This document shows positions 34,736-43,630 of a stretch of DNA of 64,000 bases, one piece after another. Positions within the stretch are counted from its first letter, which is position 1; each line of letters begins with the position of its first letter. The DNA is from CALVLD01 sp964467585 (lineage in GTDB: Bacteria; Bacillota; Clostridia; Christensenellales; CAG-138). The position numbers and the translations under genes were made by a program. The stretch is from assembly GCA_964467585.1 (NCBI GenBank), contig CAYXRF010000010.1, positions 19,695 through 83,694 of the forward strand, in the 5' to 3' direction. The notes beneath the pieces were generated by a model. The model had not been told where the DNA came from. It was given only the letters and a program-made list of their open reading frames with translations, and made no database searches.

Positions 34736-36007
34736 ATGATACGTTCTGTCCTGCGAATAGTCTCTGCCGTGCTGTGTGCGGCATTCATTCTTTGCGCCGC
34801 GTGCTTTATGTGCGGCTGTCGCCGTTACAATATCAATCCACAAGCGGACGCCACGCAGTCGCCTGTCTCCTCCCCCGCGCCCGATGTTGACTACACGTTT
34901 ACCCATTACATCCGATATTGGCCCGAAACCGCAGGCTACGATGACTGCGACTATGCCGTTACGGTTCAGATACCCCAATTTTCAAACACATTCACTGCGG
35001 GCTACAACATGAACACTGCCGTGCAGGGCTATGTGGACGGTCTTTATGCGCGGGTGGAGTCCACATACATGGGGCTTGCCGTGGCAGACCCCCCATATAC
35101 AGAGGTATCCTGTGAGGTTGTGCGCGCAGGCGATTATACAAACGTCATTTTTACTGAAAGCCACTGCTATGAGGCTCAGCCCACGGTTGAAACATATGTG
35201 CTTATTCTTGACGAGAACGGGCTTGAGGTTAACCTTGACGCGGTGTTCTCCACCTATCACGCGGAAACGCTTGCCGCCTCCGCGATAGTCAAGCTTATGG
35301 CAAGCGGTGATATTTATTATGACGGCATTGATGAAACCGCAGTGCTTGCCGCTCTTGACATAAAAAACGGCTGCCGCGTCACCGAAACGGGCTGCGTGAT
35401 ATATCTGCATGAGGGCATATTTGCCCCATACGATTACAAGGAGCTTCAGTTTGAGCTGCCTTCGATTACGTTTTGTCCTGCGTTTATAACAGACTCCGAC
35501 ACGGCTGAATTGACTGAAGCACAGTACAGGCTTGTTGAACAGTATATGGGCTATCTCATTTCCGCCTGCATAATCCGTGAGGACGAGTTTTCGGACGGCA
35601 CGCTTACCGAATACTCCGCCTCCGCATTTATGGGAGACGCCGTACTTGCTTTGGGATTGACGCCAAGCGCGGGACGCGTCTATATAGGCGAACAGGATTA
35701 TCTTAATATTTACCAAAGCTGCTTTGGCGTTGGCTTCCCCGGCATTGATACGGACGGGCACAGCATCACTCTTTCCGATGGGCTTTACAGCGTTTCCACC
35801 GTGCAGCAGGCGTATGTTTACGGGCCGGATATGACCTCCGCGTCGTTTGACGCCGAAAGCGGGATACTTACGATTTCGGGCGATGTGATGTTTGGTGCGC
35901 CCGGATACGCCTACACCACATATGTGTGTCATGCTGTTTTGGAGCTGCGCCCCAACAGCGACAGCCCGTTCGGTTTCACTTTTATATCTCTCGATTTTAC
36001 CTTTTGA
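34736..36007 (+). CDS. Secreted or lipid-anchored protein with an RsiV-like (DUF3298-type) domain
   Basis: The 423-residue protein has a hydrophobic signal segment (about 5-28) ending in CGC, compatible with a weak lipobox. The body resembles the RsiV/DUF4163-DUF3298 type extracytoplasmic domain: YTNVIFTESHCYEAQPTVETYVLILDEN in the first half, split over beta strands, and a mid-region LAASAIVKLMASGDIYY. RsiV proteins are anti-sigma factors or lysozyme receptors; here there is no sigma factor next to it, so only the domain resemblance is claimed. The start at 34736 is preceded by AAGGA. It may be co-transcribed with gltX (14-base gap). A long reading frame that begins further upstream, inside the AEC gene, is not real. 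Confidence 0.7.
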   Translation: MIRSVLRIVSAVLCAAFILCAACFMCGCRRYNINPQADATQSPVSSPAPDVDYTFTHYIRYWPETAGYDDCDYAVTVQIPQFSNTFTAGYNMNTAVQGYVDGLYARVESTYMGLAVADPPYTEVSCEVVRAGDYTNVIFTESHCYEAQPTVETYVLILDENGLEVNLDAVFSTYHAETLAASAIVKLMASGDIYYDGIDETAVLAALDIKNGCRVTETGCVIYLHEGIFAPYDYKELQFELPSITFCPAFITDSDTAELTEAQYRLVEQYMGYLISACIIREDEFSDGTLTEYSASAFMGDAVLALGLTPSAGRVYIGEQDYLNIYQSCFGVGFPGIDTDGHSITLSDGLYSVSTVQQAYVYGPDMTSASFDAESGILTISGDVMFGAPGYAYTTYVCHAVLELRPNSDSPFGFTFISLDFTF

Positions 36008-36021
36008 AGGAGTTGTACTTT

Positions 36022-37488
36022 ATGAACGAAACTGTCAGAACACGCTTTGCCCCCAGTCCCACGGGATTTATGCACGTTGGCAATCTGCGCACCGCGCTTT
36101 ACGCTTGGCTTTGGGCAAGAAAAAACAACGGCAGCTTTATCCTGCGCATTGAGGATACCGATCAGGCACGCTTTGTTGAGGGCGCGGAGGATATGGTTTA
36201 TCGCACGCTGAAAACGGCGGGCATCGACTGGGACGAGGGTCCCGACAAGGGCGGCGCCTTCGGCCCGTATGTGCAAAGTCTGCGCAAGGATATGTATCTG
36301 CCGTATGCAAAACAGCTTGTTGAGACGGGGCATGCGTATTATTGCTTCTGCACAAAGGACGAGCTGGACGCAAGACGCTCTGTTGTTGAATCGGAGGGCG
36401 GCACGTTCAAGTATGACAAGCATTGTCTTTGTATGTCAAAGGACGAGATTGAGCAAAGACTTGCGCAGGGTCAGCCGTATGTTATCCGTCAAAATGTGCC
36501 GCTTGAGGGTGAGGCAAGCTTTGACGACGCCATATTCGGGCATATTTCCGTTAACTGCTCCGAGCTGGACGACATGATACTTATAAAAGCGGACGGTATG
36601 CCGACATACAATTTTGCCAATGTTATCGACGATCACACCATGGGCATAACCCATGTGCTTCGCGGCATGGAATATCTTTCCTCAACGCCAAAGTACAATC
36701 TTCTTTATGACGCTTTCGGTTGGGAAAAGCCCGTGTATGTGCATCTCACAACCATAATGCGTGACGCAACACACAAGCTTTCAAAGCGCGACGGCGACGC
36801 CACGTTTGAAGACCTTGTTAATCTGGGCTATCTGCCTGAGGCGATAATCAACTATCTTGCCTTGGTCGGCTGGAGTCCCGGAGACGAGCGTGAGTTTTTT
36901 TCAACGGATGAGCTTATCAATGCGTTTTCGCTTGAGGGGCTTTCAAAATCTCCCGCTATATTTGACCACGACAAGCTCCGCTGGATGAACGCGGAATACA
37001 TCCGCCGCATGGACGGCGCGGCATATATCAAAAAAGCCTTGCCGGAGATAATCGCGGCGGGCGCGGGCGATATGGCAAATTCTCCCGAATCGCTTGAGAT
37101 TTTCACACGCATTCTTCAGCCGAGGACAGAGGTGTTTTCGGATGTGAAGGGCATAATTGATTTTCTTGCCTGCTTTGACGAGAATTACTCCGTTGAGCTT
37201 TTTACAAACAAAAAGTCAAAGACGGATTCCGCCGTTTCAAAAGAGGTGCTTACCGCCGTGATACCCATGCTTGAGGCGCTGCCCGCGTGGGATGAAGGCT
37301 GCCTGCATGACGCGCTTATCGGCTATGCCGCCGAAAACGGAATGAAAAACGGCACCCTGCTTTGGCCCGTGCGCATAGCTCTTTCCGGAAAAACCGTCAC
37401 GCCCGGCGGAGCTATCGAAATTGCCTCTCTTTTGGGGCGCGATGAAAGTCTGCGCCGCCTAAAAGCGGGATTGCAAAAGCTTGGCTGA
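36022..37488 (+). CDS. gltX: Glutamyl-tRNA synthetase
   Basis: This 488-residue class Ic synthetase charges tRNA-Glu (and possibly tRNA-Gln in organisms with amidotransferase). It has the HIGH-like motif PSPTGFMHVGN at residues about 10-20, the KMSKS-like KLSKRDGD (near 250), and the C-terminal anticodon-binding helical domain ending in LRRLKAGLQKLG. The start is ATG 36022 with GAAGGAG ahead; the upstream part of the frame overlaps the previous gene. No gatCAB genes are in the window. Confidence 0.97.
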   Translation: MNETVRTRFAPSPTGFMHVGNLRTALYAWLWARKNNGSFILRIEDTDQARFVEGAEDMVYRTLKTAGIDWDEGPDKGGAFGPYVQSLRKDMYLPYAKQLVETGHAYYCFCTKDELDARRSVVESEGGTFKYDKHCLCMSKDEIEQRLAQGQPYVIRQNVPLEGEASFDDAIFGHISVNCSELDDMILIKADGMPTYNFANVIDDHTMGITHVLRGMEYLSSTPKYNLLYDAFGWEKPVYVHLTTIMRDATHKLSKRDGDATFEDLVNLGYLPEAIINYLALVGWSPGDEREFFSTDELINAFSLEGLSKSPAIFDHDKLRWMNAEYIRRMDGAAYIKKALPEIIAAGAGDMANSPESLEIFTRILQPRTEVFSDVKGIIDFLACFDENYSVELFTNKKSKTDSAVSKEVLTAVIPMLEALPAWDEGCLHDALIGYAAENGMKNGTLLWPVRIALSGKTVTPGGAIEIASLLGRDESLRRLKAGLQKLG

Positions 37489-37514
37489 TAAGCCGATATT
37501 TAAGGAGAATAACC

Positions 37515-38912
37515 ATGTCGATTGCCGAGATTGCCGCCGCGCAGCGTGAATACTTTTTAAGCGGAAAAACTCTGCCCGTCGGCGCACGGCTCGCGGCGCT
37601 GAAGCGTCTGCGTCAAGCCGTGCAAGCCAATACGGACGCAATTGCCGCCGCGCTGAAGTCCGACCTCAACAAGGCCCCGCAGGAAGCGTATATGACTGAA
37701 ATAGGTCTTGCGCTTGACGATATGGATTTTTGCATAAAGCATATTGAAAAATGGGCGCGTCCCGTTCGCGTGCCAACTCCGCTTTCACAGTTTTGCGCCA
37801 AAAGCGTTGAGTATCCTGAGCCTTACGGGTGTGCGCTTATCATGTCGCCATGGAATTATCCCTTTTTGTTGAGCATCGAGCCGCTTACAGGCGCTGTGGC
37901 GGCAGGCTGCACCGCTGTTTTGAAGCCCTCCGCATATGCCCCCGCAACCTCGAAAGTGATAAAAACGGTTGTGTCAGAGGCTTTTCCCGAGGGTTACGTC
38001 TGTGTAATCGAGGGGGGCAGGAGCGAAAACTCCGCATTGCTTGACGAAAAATGGGAATACATATTTTTTACGGGCAGCGTTGAAGTAGGTCGTCTTGTTA
38101 TGGAAAAGGCGTCCCGGCATTTGACGCCCGTCAGTCTTGAGCTTGGCGGCAAAAGCCCCGTTATAATCGACAGGTCCGCGGACGTCGCGGTTGCCGCAAG
38201 GCGCGTCGCCTTTGGCAAATGCATCAACGCGGGGCAAACCTGCGTTGCTCCCGACTATGTGTATGTCCACAGCAGTCTGCATGACGAATTTATACGCCGA
38301 TATAAGGATGAGGTCACAAAGTTCTTTCCGAATAACGATTTTTCGGATATGCCCGTCATAGTAAATGAAAAGCATCTGTCGCGTGTGATAGGTCTTGCCG
38401 CGGGCGCGGAGGCTGCTTTTTATCCCAACAATGCGGATGCGTCATCCCAAACGGTTGAAGCGCTTATCGACATTGAGCGCCGCTTCGTTCCTCCGCTTAT
38501 AATTCCCAATGCCGATTGGGCAACGCCCGCCATGGGGGAGGAAATATTTGCCCCCATACTGCCCGTGCTTCCTTTTAACAACATTGAGGACGCCATATCT
38601 GAAATTCGCCGTCATCCAAAGCCACTTGCGCTTTATCTTTTTGCCCGCGACAATGCGGTTGAACGCGATGTGCTCTCCCGCGTTTCATTCGGGGGCGGCT
38701 GTGTTAACGACACAATAATCCATCTGTGCTCAAACCATCTCCGCTTTGGCGGCGTGGGCGAAAGCGGCATGGGCAGCTATCACGGCAAAAAAAGCTTTGA
38801 CACATTTACGCATTATAAATCCGTGGTTAAAAAAGCGCTGCGGCCCGACCTCTCGATGAGGTATCATCCGTACAGCGCAAAAAGCTTTAATATAGTTAAA
38901 AGGTTTATGTGA
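37515..38912 (+). CDS. Aldehyde dehydrogenase (NAD(P)-dependent)
   Basis: The 465-residue protein is an aldehyde dehydrogenase: the N-terminal helical part, the SPWNYPF segment of the cofactor domain, the catalytic Glu in LELGGKSPVI (near 214) and the catalytic Cys in GQTCVAPDYV (near 247). It ends with the membrane-associated-type tail GGVGESGMGSYHGKKSFDTFTHYKSVVKK broken over loops, typical of the class that oxidises fatty and medium-chain aldehydes. AAGGAG lies before the start. The hairpin at 38912-38936 overlaps the stop codon. Confidence 0.92.
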   Translation: MSIAEIAAAQREYFLSGKTLPVGARLAALKRLRQAVQANTDAIAAALKSDLNKAPQEAYMTEIGLALDDMDFCIKHIEKWARPVRVPTPLSQFCAKSVEYPEPYGCALIMSPWNYPFLLSIEPLTGAVAAGCTAVLKPSAYAPATSKVIKTVVSEAFPEGYVCVIEGGRSENSALLDEKWEYIFFTGSVEVGRLVMEKASRHLTPVSLELGGKSPVIIDRSADVAVAARRVAFGKCINAGQTCVAPDYVYVHSSLHDEFIRRYKDEVTKFFPNNDFSDMPVIVNEKHLSRVIGLAAGAEAAFYPNNADASSQTVEALIDIERRFVPPLIIPNADWATPAMGEEIFAPILPVLPFNNIEDAISEIRRHPKPLALYLFARDNAVERDVLSRVSFGGGCVNDTIIHLCSNHLRFGGVGESGMGSYHGKKSFDTFTHYKSVVKKALRPDLSMRYHPYSAKSFNIVKRFM

Positions 38913-38936
38913 CCTTTGCGGCTTTGCGGCAAAGGT
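38912..38936. terminator. Hairpin at the end of the aldehyde dehydrogenase gene
   Basis: ACCTTTGC (38912-38919) pairs perfectly with GCAAAGGT (38929-38936) between convergent genes; no T-run, so termination is uncertain. Confidence 0.4.
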
Positions 38937-38937
38937 G

Positions 38938-39519
38938 CTATTCCATATAATGAGCGGCGGAATGGCATATTGACGTTGACTGTGCGGAAGGATGATTGTT
39001 TTCTGCGGCTTGCAGCACCTTTGCTGCGTACTCTGTGCGGATTACCCTATATGCGGGGGCATACGCGGCGCGATACCTTGCGCTGTGATGAACCACCGGA
39101 TAGCCCGCGCGTTTGTAATGCAAAACGCAGTCCTCAACATCATCAACGTCAAACGGAAGCCCAACCGACGGATCAACAAGCAGCTGAAGCAGCAGGTCAT
39201 AATGCTCCGTACTGCCGCACTTGAGCGCTGCGGTCGAGGCAAACCATTCGAACGCCGTTTTAACGCTGACGCCGTAAGAGTCCATTGCCCTAATATTCAG
39301 CCTTGAAAAGCCGTTGCCGATATCCTCAAGCAGCGGGGCATTGTTCTGCCTCAACGAACCATATTCGTTTGCAAGAAAGCTATACGCCGAGGCGCAATCC
39401 GTCAGCATATGCTCACACCCAAACTCACTTTGAAAAAGGAGCTTTATTGCATCCTGAACCTCCATCAGCGGATAACGCTCAATATGGTGCGCAAGCACCG
39501 AGCGCATACTATCCTGCAT
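38938..39519 (-). CDS. Hypothetical protein, conserved-looking, family not recognised
   Basis: I do not recognise this 193-residue protein. It has no signal peptide and no membrane segment; it looks soluble and mostly alpha-helical, with His-rich opening (VLAHHIERYPLMEVQDAIKLLFQSEFGCEHML), a mid segment NGFSRLNI and a YRAAYAPAYRVI segment. The start is ATG 39519 because GGAGG lies about 10 bases ahead; an in-frame ATG at 39573 lacks one. A promoter with TTTCGC-17-TATAAT lies at 39565-39593. It is convergent to the aldehyde dehydrogenase gene. The promoter, ribosome site and typical composition argue that it is a real gene. Confidence 0.7.
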   Translation of the reverse strand: MQDSMRSVLAHHIERYPLMEVQDAIKLLFQSEFGCEHMLTDCASAYSFLANEYGSLRQNNAPLLEDIGNGFSRLNIRAMDSYGVSVKTAFEWFASTAALKCGSTEHYDLLLQLLVDPSVGLPFDVDDVEDCVLHYKRAGYPVVHHSARYRAAYAPAYRVIRTEYAAKVLQAAENNHPSAQSTSICHSAAHYME

Positions 39520-39922
39520 AGCGGCAGCACCTCCAAATACCGACAAGGTAATACTTATGTCTATATTATACACTATCTCTTATGTAGGCGAAAGTGGTAT
39601 TTTTGTATACTTTGTAACTTAATGGTGAATTTTACGGTATCATTGTAAACAATTGTGATAATTGCATTTACGGCACAATTATTTTTTTGTGCGTGTGAAC
39701 TGCGGATAACTGAATCTTTCGCGTATGTGATTAAATTTTTACAGTTAGCTTGTGTAATTCTGAAGCTTTCATGCATCAGTATTTTTTGAAATTTATTCAT
39801 AATAACGAACAAAAACGCTTGACATTTGGTAAAGAGTATTGTAAAATGAGACATATTAATTGAATTGTCTCACTTTTTGTGTTAAATATACAAGTCGGTT
39901 TGCAATGAACGGGGGGTATCTT
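39520..39922. other. AT-rich divergent region upstream of the TetR gene
   Basis: These 403 bases hold no gene. They contain the minus-strand promoter (TTTCGC-17-TATAAT at 39565-39593), a small A/T-rich hairpin (GCACAA at 39673-39678 with TTGTGC at 39687-39692), and the TetR promoter and operator (39819-39872). The region is clearly richer in A+T than the flanking genes. Confidence 0.55.
39819..39872 (+). promoter_or_regulatory. TetR gene promoter with dyad operator
   Basis: TTGACA (39819-39824), 17 bases and TAAAAT (39842-39847) form the promoter. TGAGACA (39847-39853) and TGTCTCA (39866-39872) form a perfect 7-12-7 inverted repeat starting at the last base of the -10, so a bound TetR protein would block transcription of its own gene. 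Confidence 0.65.
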
Positions 39923-40504
39923 ATGGCAAACGGAGGGAAAGGCGATCGCACGCGCAATCGTATTCTTGGGGTTGCGGACGATCTTTTTACATCAAAGGGG
40001 TTCAGCGCTGTTACCATGATTGAGATATGTCAGCGTGCAGGCTTGAGCCGAGGGGGACTATACCGCTATTACTCGTCAACAAGCGATGTGCTCAAGGGAG
40101 TTATCATCAAGCGTGGGCAGGATGCGCTTTACGAATACAACGAAATGGTCGTCAGTCATATTTCGCCGTCTGAGATGGTTTTCAATTTCATAATCAAAAA
40201 GCTTGAGCGAATGTCGCAAAAGCAATCCACTATTGACAAGGCCGTGATTGAATTTGTTGCAAGCGGGCGCGGCGGCAGCGAATTTGCATATGAAAACGCT
40301 GAAACTCATGTACGCATACTCGCTTCGATAATTCGCTCCGGTCAAGAGCAGGGTGCGTTTATAGACGTTGACAGCAACGATCTGGCAAGAAGCATCCTTT
40401 GGGAAATACAGGGCATGACGACATACTCCTCATTTATTACTTTTTCTCATGATCAGCTTGAAAAATATGCCCGTCTTCGGATAAAGCAGATATCCGTTAG
40501 ATAG
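39923..40504 (+). CDS. TetR/AcrR family transcriptional regulator
   Basis: The 193-residue protein has an N-terminal TetR helix-turn-helix (about residues 8-55, RNRILGVADDLFTSKGFSAVTMIEICQRAGLSRGGLYRYY). A helical ligand-binding and dimer domain of about 130 residues follows, whose ligand is unknown. The start is ATG 39923 with a six-G ribosome site directly before it; a longer frame to 39860 has no site. The promoter and a dyad operator for self-control are at 39819-39872. No efflux or enzyme gene is adjacent, so its targets other than itself are open. A strong terminator follows at 40529. Confidence 0.9.
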   Translation: MANGGKGDRTRNRILGVADDLFTSKGFSAVTMIEICQRAGLSRGGLYRYYSSTSDVLKGVIIKRGQDALYEYNEMVVSHISPSEMVFNFIIKKLERMSQKQSTIDKAVIEFVASGRGGSEFAYENAETHVRILASIIRSGQEQGAFIDVDSNDLARSILWEIQGMTTYSSFITFSHDQLEKYARLRIKQISVR

Positions 40505-40528
40505 GGCTGCCGTAAATTGCTTTGGGCA

Positions 40529-40562
40529 AAAAGAGAGCGGCGCTTAAGATCCGCTCTCTTTT
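40529..40562. terminator. Bidirectional terminator between TetR and DUF4956 genes
   Basis: AAAAGAGAGCGG (40529-40540) pairs perfectly with CCGCTCTCTTTT (40551-40562), with A and T tracts on both sides, between convergent genes. Confidence 0.85.
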
Positions 40563-40620
40563 ATGTGTTTGCATTCTTTTTTGAACCGTGCGATTTTATA
40601 TTGAATAACCGCGCACGGGG

Positions 40621-41292
40621 TTAACCCACGATGTCGCCCTTGTGAGTGATAAGAGATGCGTCGCGCACGCCGTTTACGCGCAGAAGCTTATCAACAAAGC
40701 CTGTTTGACGCTGTGAAAGACGAATTTCAACAACTATCTCAACGCCCTGCGGACGCACTGTTTTTGACTTGAGACGATTTTTGGGGAGCTTGGAAAGCAG
40801 ATTTCTTATCTGCTCTGATGCGGCTTCGTCATAGTGGATTATCAGCAGGTAAGGTTCGCTTGAAGCAACCTTGACCACCCTCATCAAAATCATCACAATG
40901 CCGATGAACACCACGGCGATAAGCGCGGTAATCGCAGAGCCGGCGCCGATTGCAACGCCCTCTCCCACCGCCCAGAACATGAATACGGTGTCAATCGGAT
41001 CTTTTACAGCAGTTCTGAATCGGATTATCGAAAGCGCACCGACCATACCGAGCGAAAGCGCAAGCTTGTCGGTTATCAGCATCAGCATAAGCGTTGTTAC
41101 AAGTGTGAGCATAATGAGCGACACGTTGAACGTGCGCGAGTACATTACGCCTGCGAACGACAGTCTGTAAACAACAAATATCACGACGCCGACGATAAGC
41201 GCAACGAGCAGCGTCATCAGAACCTTCATCGGGTCAACATCCAACGAAAAGTAGCCCCCTAAAAAAGAGGTCGCGGCAAGCAAGGAACCCAT
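40621..41292 (-). CDS. DUF4956 family membrane protein
   Basis: The 223-residue protein has four to five membrane helices in the first 145 residues, with the strongly conserved loop LGMVGALSIIRFRTAVKDPIDTVFMFWAV split by charged residues typical of DUF4956. A cytoplasmic ACT-like C-terminal part follows (YLLIIHYDEAASEQIRNLL and KTVRPQGVEIVVEIRL). It is encoded directly after the VTC-domain gene (24-base gap), as in many bacteria, where the two are thought to act together in polyphosphate synthesis or its control (inference from recurrent neighbourhood). The terminator at 40529 closes the unit. Confidence 0.85.
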   Translation of the reverse strand: MGSLLAATSFLGGYFSLDVDPMKVLMTLLVALIVGVVIFVVYRLSFAGVMYSRTFNVSLIMLTLVTTLMLMLITDKLALSLGMVGALSIIRFRTAVKDPIDTVFMFWAVGEGVAIGAGSAITALIAVVFIGIVMILMRVVKVASSEPYLLIIHYDEAASEQIRNLLSKLPKNRLKSKTVRPQGVEIVVEIRLSQRQTGFVDKLLRVNGVRDASLITHKGDIVG

Positions 41293-41316
41293 TAGAAAAA
41301 CCTCCGAAAAGTATTC

Positions 41317-42042
41317 TTAAAGCTCAAACTGACGGCACAGCACATATTTACTGGCTGCACTGCGGTTTGACGCACTTGTTTGGACGAGCATACGAATATA
41401 CTCCGGTAAAACTCTGTTAAACTTGACTTCAAGTATGGACATTCCGCAGTCAAGCACAGGGTATGTCGGCAGCTCTTTGTCAAATATATCTGTTGCAAGA
41501 AAGCCCGTGCGGACGTCTTTATCTATTGAGACACGAACGGATTCAACAGGAAACACATACGGCTCGCGCATATAGTCAACTATCACACGTGGAACGTACC
41601 TGCCGCCTGAAAAAAGAGTGTAAAGCTCCCTTGCGAATGCGTCCTGCCCCTCGCGCAGCTTGCCGCCGTGCAGCAGAAACTCCGCCCCGCAGCCTGAAAC
41701 AAGCGACTCGTATTCATCACGCGTGATGCTGAGAGAGTCCTTTTTGATATAGCCCTGACCCTGCTTGTGCTTGCGCTCAAGCTTGATAAACGAATCGCTG
41801 TTGTCATAAATGCGAATGCGATACTTGTCGCGGGAGTCAACCCCGTCAAGCTTTTCGCGGAACGCGGCGTCGTCAAGGTCGTCAAAATAGAGGCTGCGGA
41901 TAAAATACTCCCCCGCCGCGCTCGCCGCTGTTTCATGCGCGGCATGAGAATCACAGTCAAGGAGCAACGACAATCGGCGCGAAAGCATTAACGCCTCCGC
42001 ACCTGATATGTAATATTTAAGCTCGTGTCTGTATCCCTTCAA
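41317..42042 (-). CDS. VTC-domain polyphosphate polymerase-like protein
   Basis: The 241-residue protein is a VTC (vacuolar transporter chaperone) catalytic domain, a tunnel fold that polymerises polyphosphate from ATP in yeast. It has the opening RHELKYYIS, the strand motif IRSLYFDD, KYRIRIYD, and ERKHKQGQGYIKKDSL with the Lys and Arg of the tunnel, and a C-terminal EVKFNRVLPEYIR. I place the start at a TTG (42042), since GGGAG lies 8 bases ahead and the protein then begins KGYRHELKYY as usual. An ATG at 42066 is the alternative. A TTGACA-16-TATTGT promoter just before it would fit either. DUF4956 follows in the same operon. Confidence 0.85.
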   Translation of the reverse strand: MKGYRHELKYYISGAEALMLSRRLSLLLDCDSHAAHETAASAAGEYFIRSLYFDDLDDAAFREKLDGVDSRDKYRIRIYDNSDSFIKLERKHKQGQGYIKKDSLSITRDEYESLVSGCGAEFLLHGGKLREGQDAFARELYTLFSGGRYVPRVIVDYMREPYVFPVESVRVSIDKDVRTGFLATDIFDKELPTYPVLDCGMSILEVKFNRVLPEYIRMLVQTSASNRSAASKYVLCRQFEL

Positions 42043-42123
42043 ACCGCACGCTCCCGTTGCATACATCGACAATATTCTACCACGACAGGTTGTCAATAGC
42101 AATCATCATTTGTGAATTTACTG

Positions 42124-43530
42124 TTAATGCGGATTGCTTCTTGCCATGCTTTTTGCAGCGCTCTCAAGCCGCTCGGGTGTGTTGTCCTGCGGAATGACGC
42201 CGCAATGCAGCAGCAGAGCATGCTTTATCCGCCCAACCTCCGCCCCCGCTTCGATTCCGAGCCATCGCATAATATCATCACCTGTGCAATTGAGCGCATT
42301 TTCGGAAAAAGGCGTGCCGCTGCTTTGCATTTTTGCAATTACCGTGCGCCATCTGTTTGCACTTTTGACCTCGGCTCCCGAAAAGCAGCCCACCGAGCCT
42401 TTGAAATCCGCCTCACGCATATCGGCAAGCAAAAGCGTTTTCTCCACTCCCCACTGCACAAAGCGCAGCCTGAGGGTTGACTCCTTTGCCTCCCCACGCA
42501 AGTCAAACATATGGTGACGCACAAGCCATTCCGCTGTGTCGATATCACTGTTGCTGAAATGATATTTTGTCATTATTTCCCGGGTAATAATCGCACCATA
42601 TACCTCATGCTCGTGCATATTGCCGTTTTTCGCCAGCATAATCGGCTTTGCAACATCGTGCAGCAGCGCGGCAAATCGAAGTATCTCATTGGGTGCGGCG
42701 CAGGCGGCTGAATACAGCATATGGGTCATTACGTCAAACCTATGATATTGCGGGTTCTGAAGAACACCCTTGCAGGCGGCAAGCTGCGGCAATATAACGT
42801 TGAGCGCACCTATTGAATCAAGCAGCGCAAGCCCTTTCAGCACAGAGTCCTGCGGAGGCGTTCCGTATTTTACATCGGATAAAAGAAGCTTTTTCAGCTC
42901 ATCGCGCACCCTCTCCAAAGAAATGTCGGCAAGCTGACCCGAAAACTGCTTTGCGGCGGCAAATGTGCCGCGCTCCACATCAAAGCCAAGCTCGGACGCA
43001 AATCGCGCCATGCGCATTATGCGGAGGGCGTCGTCGCCCATTATCACACGCGGATCCCTTGAGGTTGCGCGGATAACACGGGCAGCTATGTCCGCCGCGC
43101 CGCCCGTCGGGTCGATTATATTTCCCGTCAGAATATTGAGGTAAATAGCGTTGACCGTGAAGTCGCGGCGAAACGCATCCTCCTCAATTGAGTCTGAAAA
43201 TGTCACTCGATTTGGTCTGTGCGCACCGCCATCGCTGTAAACGTCACGCCGAAACGTGGTATGTTCAAACCGACAGCCACCGATATGTATCTCAACCATG
43301 CCATATGAATAGCCTGTTTTGAGAGTTTTTATGCTATTGTTAGCGCAAAGAGAGATTATCTCATCGGGCAGCATACGGCTTGTTATGTCAATGTCGTTTA
43401 TTGGTAGCCCCAACATTGTGTTTCGTACTACGCCGCCCACGGCGTACAGCTCAACGCCTTTCGCCGCAAATAATTGGGCAAGCGCATTGAGCGCACTCGG
43501 CAGATTGATTGTGAGATTGCTGTTTGTCAC
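42124..43530 (-). CDS. cca: CCA tRNA nucleotidyltransferase
   Basis: This 468-residue protein is a class II CCA-adding enzyme that completes tRNA 3' ends. It has the nucleotidyltransferase motif GGVVRNTMLGLPINDIDIT (residues about 33-51, with the catalytic Asp pair), the RRDFTVNAIYLNI segment, RIMRMARFASELGF, and an HD domain (FAALLHDVAKP near 245). The start at GTG 43530 is chosen because GAAGGGG lies ahead and because the first 24 codons of the longer frame (to 43602) resemble no family member. It is 100 bases after gyrA. The HD domain marks it as the E. coli-like or Clostridial long form. Confidence 0.9.
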   Translation of the reverse strand: MTNSNLTINLPSALNALAQLFAAKGVELYAVGGVVRNTMLGLPINDIDITSRMLPDEIISLCANNSIKTLKTGYSYGMVEIHIGGCRFEHTTFRRDVYSDGGAHRPNRVTFSDSIEEDAFRRDFTVNAIYLNILTGNIIDPTGGAADIAARVIRATSRDPRVIMGDDALRIMRMARFASELGFDVERGTFAAAKQFSGQLADISLERVRDELKKLLLSDVKYGTPPQDSVLKGLALLDSIGALNVILPQLAACKGVLQNPQYHRFDVMTHMLYSAACAAPNEILRFAALLHDVAKPIMLAKNGNMHEHEVYGAIITREIMTKYHFSNSDIDTAEWLVRHHMFDLRGEAKESTLRLRFVQWGVEKTLLLADMREADFKGSVGCFSGAEVKSANRWRTVIAKMQSSGTPFSENALNCTGDDIMRWLGIEAGAEVGRIKHALLLHCGVIPQDNTPERLESAAKSMARSNPH

Positions 43531-43630
43531 AGTGCTTGCGCCCCTTCGTCCGATTATGCGGAGACGCCGTGGGGCGGAATTGCCCGCTTCACAGCGTCTC
43601 ACATACGCGCTTTAATTCGTGTGCTGTCTG

